Shown one piece after another: positions 6,851-9,044 of a DNA stretch of 9,044 bases. Within the stretch, counting starts at the first letter, position 1. Each line of letters begins with the position of its first letter. A program made the position numbers and the translations under genes. The stretch comes from Candidatus Acetothermia bacterium (GTDB taxonomy: Bacteria; Bipolaricaulota; Bipolaricaulia; Bipolaricaulales; Bipolaricaulaceae), in contig PUMK01000042.1 in assembly GCA_003551325.1 (NCBI GenBank), forward strand, positions 1 through 9,044, given 5' to 3'. The notes beneath the pieces were generated by a model, which did no database searches, was not told where the DNA came from, and saw nothing but the letters and a program-made list of their open reading frames with translations.

Positions 6851-7474
6851 ATGAAGGGTGCGGTACTGGTCCTGGGCCTTGTGGTGGTCGGCCTGCTGGC
6901 GGGCTGCTTGGAGCATGGCAACGATTCCCGACCGATCAGGGCGGTGATCAACGCCGAACCACGTCAGGGACAGGCACCTTTGGAAGTGACGTTCGACGGG
7001 GGTGCCTCCCACGACAGGGATGGGAAGATCGAGGATTGGCTTTGGGACTTCGCGGACGGATCGGGTGTCGTCTCGGGTAGGGAAGTCCAACACACCTTCA
7101 CGAGGCCGGGAGAGTACACCGTCACCCTGGTGACTGTGGGCCCCTCGGGTGTCGGGCGAGCGAGCACAACCGTCCGCACGCTCAACAACCCACCCATGGC
7201 CTCGTTCACCTTCTACCCGCGCGATCCCTTTGAAGGCGAGTCGGTGACCTTCGATGGCAGTGAGTCGTATGACCCGGACGGCGAGATTGTGCGTTGGATG
7301 TGGGACTTCGGAGACGGCGGTGTCGGGGAAGGCACGTATGCCGACCACGTGTTCGCGCTTCCGGGGACCTACACCGTGCGCCTGACCGTCGAGGACGATC
7401 AGGGAGCGCAGGCCAGCACAAGCCGCACTGTGACAGTGGACGACTGTTCGTCGGGACGTTGCGGACGCAGGTAG
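6851..7474 (+). CDS. Lipoprotein with two PKD domains (second of three)
   Basis: The 207-residue product resembles its neighbours: a short signal peptide MKGAVLVLGLVVVGLLAGC with lipid Cys at 19, PKD 1 at about 28-110 (WDFADG at 65-70) and PKD 2 at about 114-197 (WDFGDG at 151-156). PKD 2 is the closer match to the family pattern, with GTYTVRLTVED. The C-terminal tail has two Cys (199 and 204) and ends CGRR. ATG 6851 is chosen because the signal peptide then matches that of the third paralogue and because GAGGAAG lies just upstream, overlapping the stop of the previous gene. A GTG at 6827 with GGAGGG before it is a real alternative; it would add 8 residues and overlap the preceding gene by 16 nt. 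The gene is last before the terminator at 7501. Confidence 0.88.
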   Translation: MKGAVLVLGLVVVGLLAGCLEHGNDSRPIRAVINAEPRQGQAPLEVTFDGGASHDRDGKIEDWLWDFADGSGVVSGREVQHTFTRPGEYTVTLVTVGPSGVGRASTTVRTLNNPPMASFTFYPRDPFEGESVTFDGSESYDPDGEIVRWMWDFGDGGVGEGTYADHVFALPGTYTVRLTVEDDQGAQASTSRTVTVDDCSSGRCGRR

Positions 7475-7500
7475 CGAGAGCCCGCGCCGCTTACGTGGTT

Positions 7501-7537
7501 GGGGCGCTCCTCGGGGGGAGGGGCGCCCCTTCTCCTT
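7501..7537 (+). terminator. Intrinsic (rho-independent) terminator
   Basis: GGGGCGCTCCTC (7501-7512) pairs with GAGGGGCGCCCC (7518-7529), giving a 12-bp stem with one G-T wobble and a five-G loop. The pyrimidine tail TTCTCCTT follows at 7530-7537. The stem lies 26 nt after the stop of the second PKD lipoprotein and separates it from the third. The tail is interrupted by C residues, but the stem is very stable. Confidence 0.88.
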
Positions 7538-7578
7538 AGTCCGGCCGGCCGCACGGTCCTCGGGGCGTTGTGGAGCGA

Positions 7579-7607
7579 TGGACGCACCAAACCAGCAGGC
7601 GTACAAT
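7579..7607 (+). promoter_or_regulatory. Putative sigma-70-type promoter of the third PKD lipoprotein
   Basis: TGGACG at 7579-7584 (4 of 6 match to TTGACA) and TACAAT at 7602-7607 (5 of 6 match to TATAAT) are separated by the ideal 17 bp. Transcription would start near 7614, only a few bases before the ATG at 7617, where no Shine-Dalgarno is present. It lies after the strong terminator, which supports an independent transcript. The rest of the 7538-7578 stretch shows only a GGCCGGCC palindrome and nothing else of note. Confidence 0.6.
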
Positions 7608-7616
7608 CTCCCCGAG

Positions 7617-8246
7617 ATGAAGAAAGCTATTCCTATAGTAGTCTTTGTGGTCGTTACCCTGTTGCTGGCTGGCTGCCAGCGTGGAGATCGGCTCATGGCG
7701 GTGATCAAGACGGAGCCCAATCCGCCCACCGGTTCCTACCCGCTGGACGTCACATTCAACGCGGCGAACTCGCGTGGCGGTGAGATCGTGGATTACAACT
7801 GGGACTTCGGCGATGGATCGACGGCCAGTGGTGTCGAGGTCACCCACACCTTCGAAGAGCGCGGCGTGTATACCGTGGAACTCGTGGTGGTCGATGCCAA
7901 CAACCGGGTGGCCAGGGCGGAGCGTGATGTTACGGTGCGCTCGCAGGCTCCTGTGGCGAGATTCTCGCTCTATCCACACCACGGGGTCATCATGGTCGGT
8001 GAGGTCATGAACGTCGATGCCTCGGAGAGCTCCCACCCCGATGACGGCCAGGAGATCGTGGCGTACGAGTGGAGCTTTGGGGATGGGACGATCGTCACGT
8101 TGTCGGATCCGGAGATGAGCCATGTGTACGAGGCACCTGGGTCGTACAACGTGGTGCTGCGTGTCGTTGATGGTGACGGCAACCATTCGGATCCAGCTCA
8201 GCGCCGTGTCGAGGTGCGGGTGGGCTGTCCGGGTTGTGGGCGGTAG
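7617..8246 (+). CDS. Lipoprotein with two PKD domains (third of three)
   Basis: The 209-residue product begins MKKAIPIVVFVVVTLLLAGC, a textbook lipoprotein signal with lipid Cys at 20 and Gln at +2. PKD 1 spans about 27-108 (WDFGDG at 62-67, followed by HTFEERGVYTVELVVVD) and PKD 2 about 111-201 (WSFGDG at 152-157, then SHVYEAPGSYNVVLRVVD). The tail is VGCPGCGR, with Cys 204 and 207. ATG 7617 is preferred to the in-frame ATG at 7578, which would put 13 polar residues before the signal peptide and would lie inside the promoter. There is no ribosome site; the -10 box is 9 nt upstream, so a leaderless mRNA is likely. The stop is 4 nt before the endonuclease V fusion gene, which probably shares this promoter. 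Confidence 0.9.
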   Translation: MKKAIPIVVFVVVTLLLAGCQRGDRLMAVIKTEPNPPTGSYPLDVTFNAANSRGGEIVDYNWDFGDGSTASGVEVTHTFEERGVYTVELVVVDANNRVARAERDVTVRSQAPVARFSLYPHHGVIMVGEVMNVDASESSHPDDGQEIVAYEWSFGDGTIVTLSDPEMSHVYEAPGSYNVVLRVVDGDGNHSDPAQRRVEVRVGCPGCGR

Positions 8247-8250
8247 CGAC

Positions 8251-9044
8251 GTGCTTCACGTTCCCGACATCCGCGGGTTGCTGGCCGATCTCCTACGGCA
8301 AGTTCCCGCGGGCAGGGTGACCACCTTTCGGGCGCTCGCCGATGCTCTGGGAGATCCCACGGCTGCGCGCTTCATTGGCATGTGGCTGGCGGGGCCGGAG
8401 GGGATGAACCTGCCCGTCCATCGTGTGGTGTATGCCACAGGAGAGGTTCCCCGCGGGCGGTTCACCGATCAGCTGCCCAACGCCGATCGGCTGAAGGCCG
8501 AAGGCGTACACGTCGCAGGAAGCCGCGTCGAGCCGTTACCCCGGTACTTCTACTGGGATTTCCGCACGGATCGGCCCCTGGCGCGCCTGCGGGACGAGCA
8601 GGTCGCCCTGGCGGCGCAGGTTGTTCTGCAGCCGCTTCCGCAACCGGAACTCATCGGAGGGCTTGATGTTGGCTACCGTGATGATCGGGCTGTCGCTGTG
8701 TGTGCCCTGTGTACGCCTGACGGGCAGCTCGAGGATTACGTGTGGGCGGAGACCGAAGCGCGCTTTCCGTACATCTCGGGCTATCTCTCCTGGCGCGAAC
8801 TGCCCGCATACCTTGCCGTGTGGGAGAAGGTGCAGGAACTGGACATACTCCCCGACGTCCTGCTGGTGGACGGAAACGGCACGCTGCATCCTCGTGGTTG
8901 TGGTGTGGCCAGCCATCTTGGCATCCTGATCGACCAGCCAACAGTGGGGGTAGCCAAGCGCCCGTTGTGCGGTGAGCTCAACACGACCGGGATGACGATC
9001 GGTGAGTGGCGACCGGTGATCATGGACGGCGACACGGTTGCCGC
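8251..9044 (+). CDS. nfi: Alkyltransferase-like (ATL) domain fused to endonuclease V, partial
   Basis: The frame is open from a GTG to the right edge, 264 complete codons, with the C-terminus missing. Residues 1-90 match the DNA-binding half of O6-alkylguanine-DNA alkyltransferase: VPAGRVTTFRALADALG at 18-34, AARFIG at 38-43 with the base-flipping Arg position at 40, and PVHRVV at 55-60, where the acceptor Cys of PCHRV is Val 56. From about 100 it becomes endonuclease V, the enzyme that nicks DNA near deaminated bases such as inosine: GGLDVGY with Asp 139, FPYISGYLSWRELPA with Tyr 174 and Glu 183, DVLLVDGNG with Asp 207, HPRGCGVASHLGIL from 213, and GVAKRPL with Lys 236. All catalytic positions in view are kept. 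No good ribosome site is visible; GTG 8236 is an alternative start. It lies 4 nt after the third lipoprotein. A similar fusion with an active Cys is known from Ferroplasma. Confidence 0.9.
   Translation, partial: MLHVPDIRGLLADLLRQVPAGRVTTFRALADALGDPTAARFIGMWLAGPEGMNLPVHRVVYATGEVPRGRFTDQLPNADRLKAEGVHVAGSRVEPLPRYFYWDFRTDRPLARLRDEQVALAAQVVLQPLPQPELIGGLDVGYRDDRAVAVCALCTPDGQLEDYVWAETEARFPYISGYLSWRELPAYLAVWEKVQELDILPDVLLVDGNGTLHPRGCGVASHLGILIDQPTVGVAKRPLCGELNTTGMTIGEWRPVIMDGDTVA

Noticed and set aside
6779..7729. Long minus-strand open frame (316 codons)
   Set aside because: It is antisense to the second PKD lipoprotein, the terminator and the start of the third, has no recognisable domain, and is His/Arg-rich as expected for a GC-rich shadow frame.
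7536..8186. Minus-strand open frame of 216 codons
   Set aside because: It is a shadow of the third PKD lipoprotein; the product is His/Arg/Asp-rich with no family features.

Overview
The window is a GC-rich (roughly 60% or more by eye), gene-dense bacterial chromosome segment. No mobile element, CRISPR array or RNA gene is visible. Secreted beta-strand-rich proteins and a set of lipoproteins suggest a cell with an outer membrane. The bacterial dnaX-ybaB pair sits beside a gene of a mostly archaeal family (trmY) and a DNA-repair fusion (alkyltransferase-like domain plus endonuclease V). This mix would fit a deep-branching, possibly thermophilic uncultured lineage such as Bipolaricaulota/Acetothermia (OP1), but that placement is a guess and the sequence does not prove it.

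Layout. On the minus strand, reading leftward from about 2767, lie a secreted beta-strand-rich protein of unknown function, dnaX (clamp-loader tau/gamma subunit) and the first codons of ybaB, which runs off the left edge; dnaX and ybaB overlap as ATGA. A 105-bp divergent intergenic region (2768-2872) carries a perfect 7-bp inverted repeat next to a TATAAA box. From it a compact plus-strand unit leaves rightward: trmY, a DUF2007 gene, pcm and ltaE, with overlaps or gaps of no more than 6 nt.

From 5457 comes an envelope block: a signal-peptide beta-rich protein, then two lipoproteins that each carry two PKD domains. It is closed by a very clear intrinsic terminator at 7501-7537. A third double-PKD lipoprotein follows with its own promoter. 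Four bases after its stop begins the gene that leaves the right edge, an N-terminal O6-alkylguanine alkyltransferase-like domain whose catalytic Cys position is Val (PVHR for PCHR), fused to endonuclease V.

How the genes work together. The left arm is replication and recombination housekeeping. The central operon concerns RNA modification, protein repair and amino-acid metabolism. The right arm is envelope-anchored PKD proteins followed by a DNA-repair enzyme. The most noteworthy items are the Cys-less ATL-EndoV fusion, the bacterial TrmY, the tandem PKD lipoproteins with Cys-bearing C-terminal tails, and two promoters placed so close to their start codons that leaderless mRNAs are likely.
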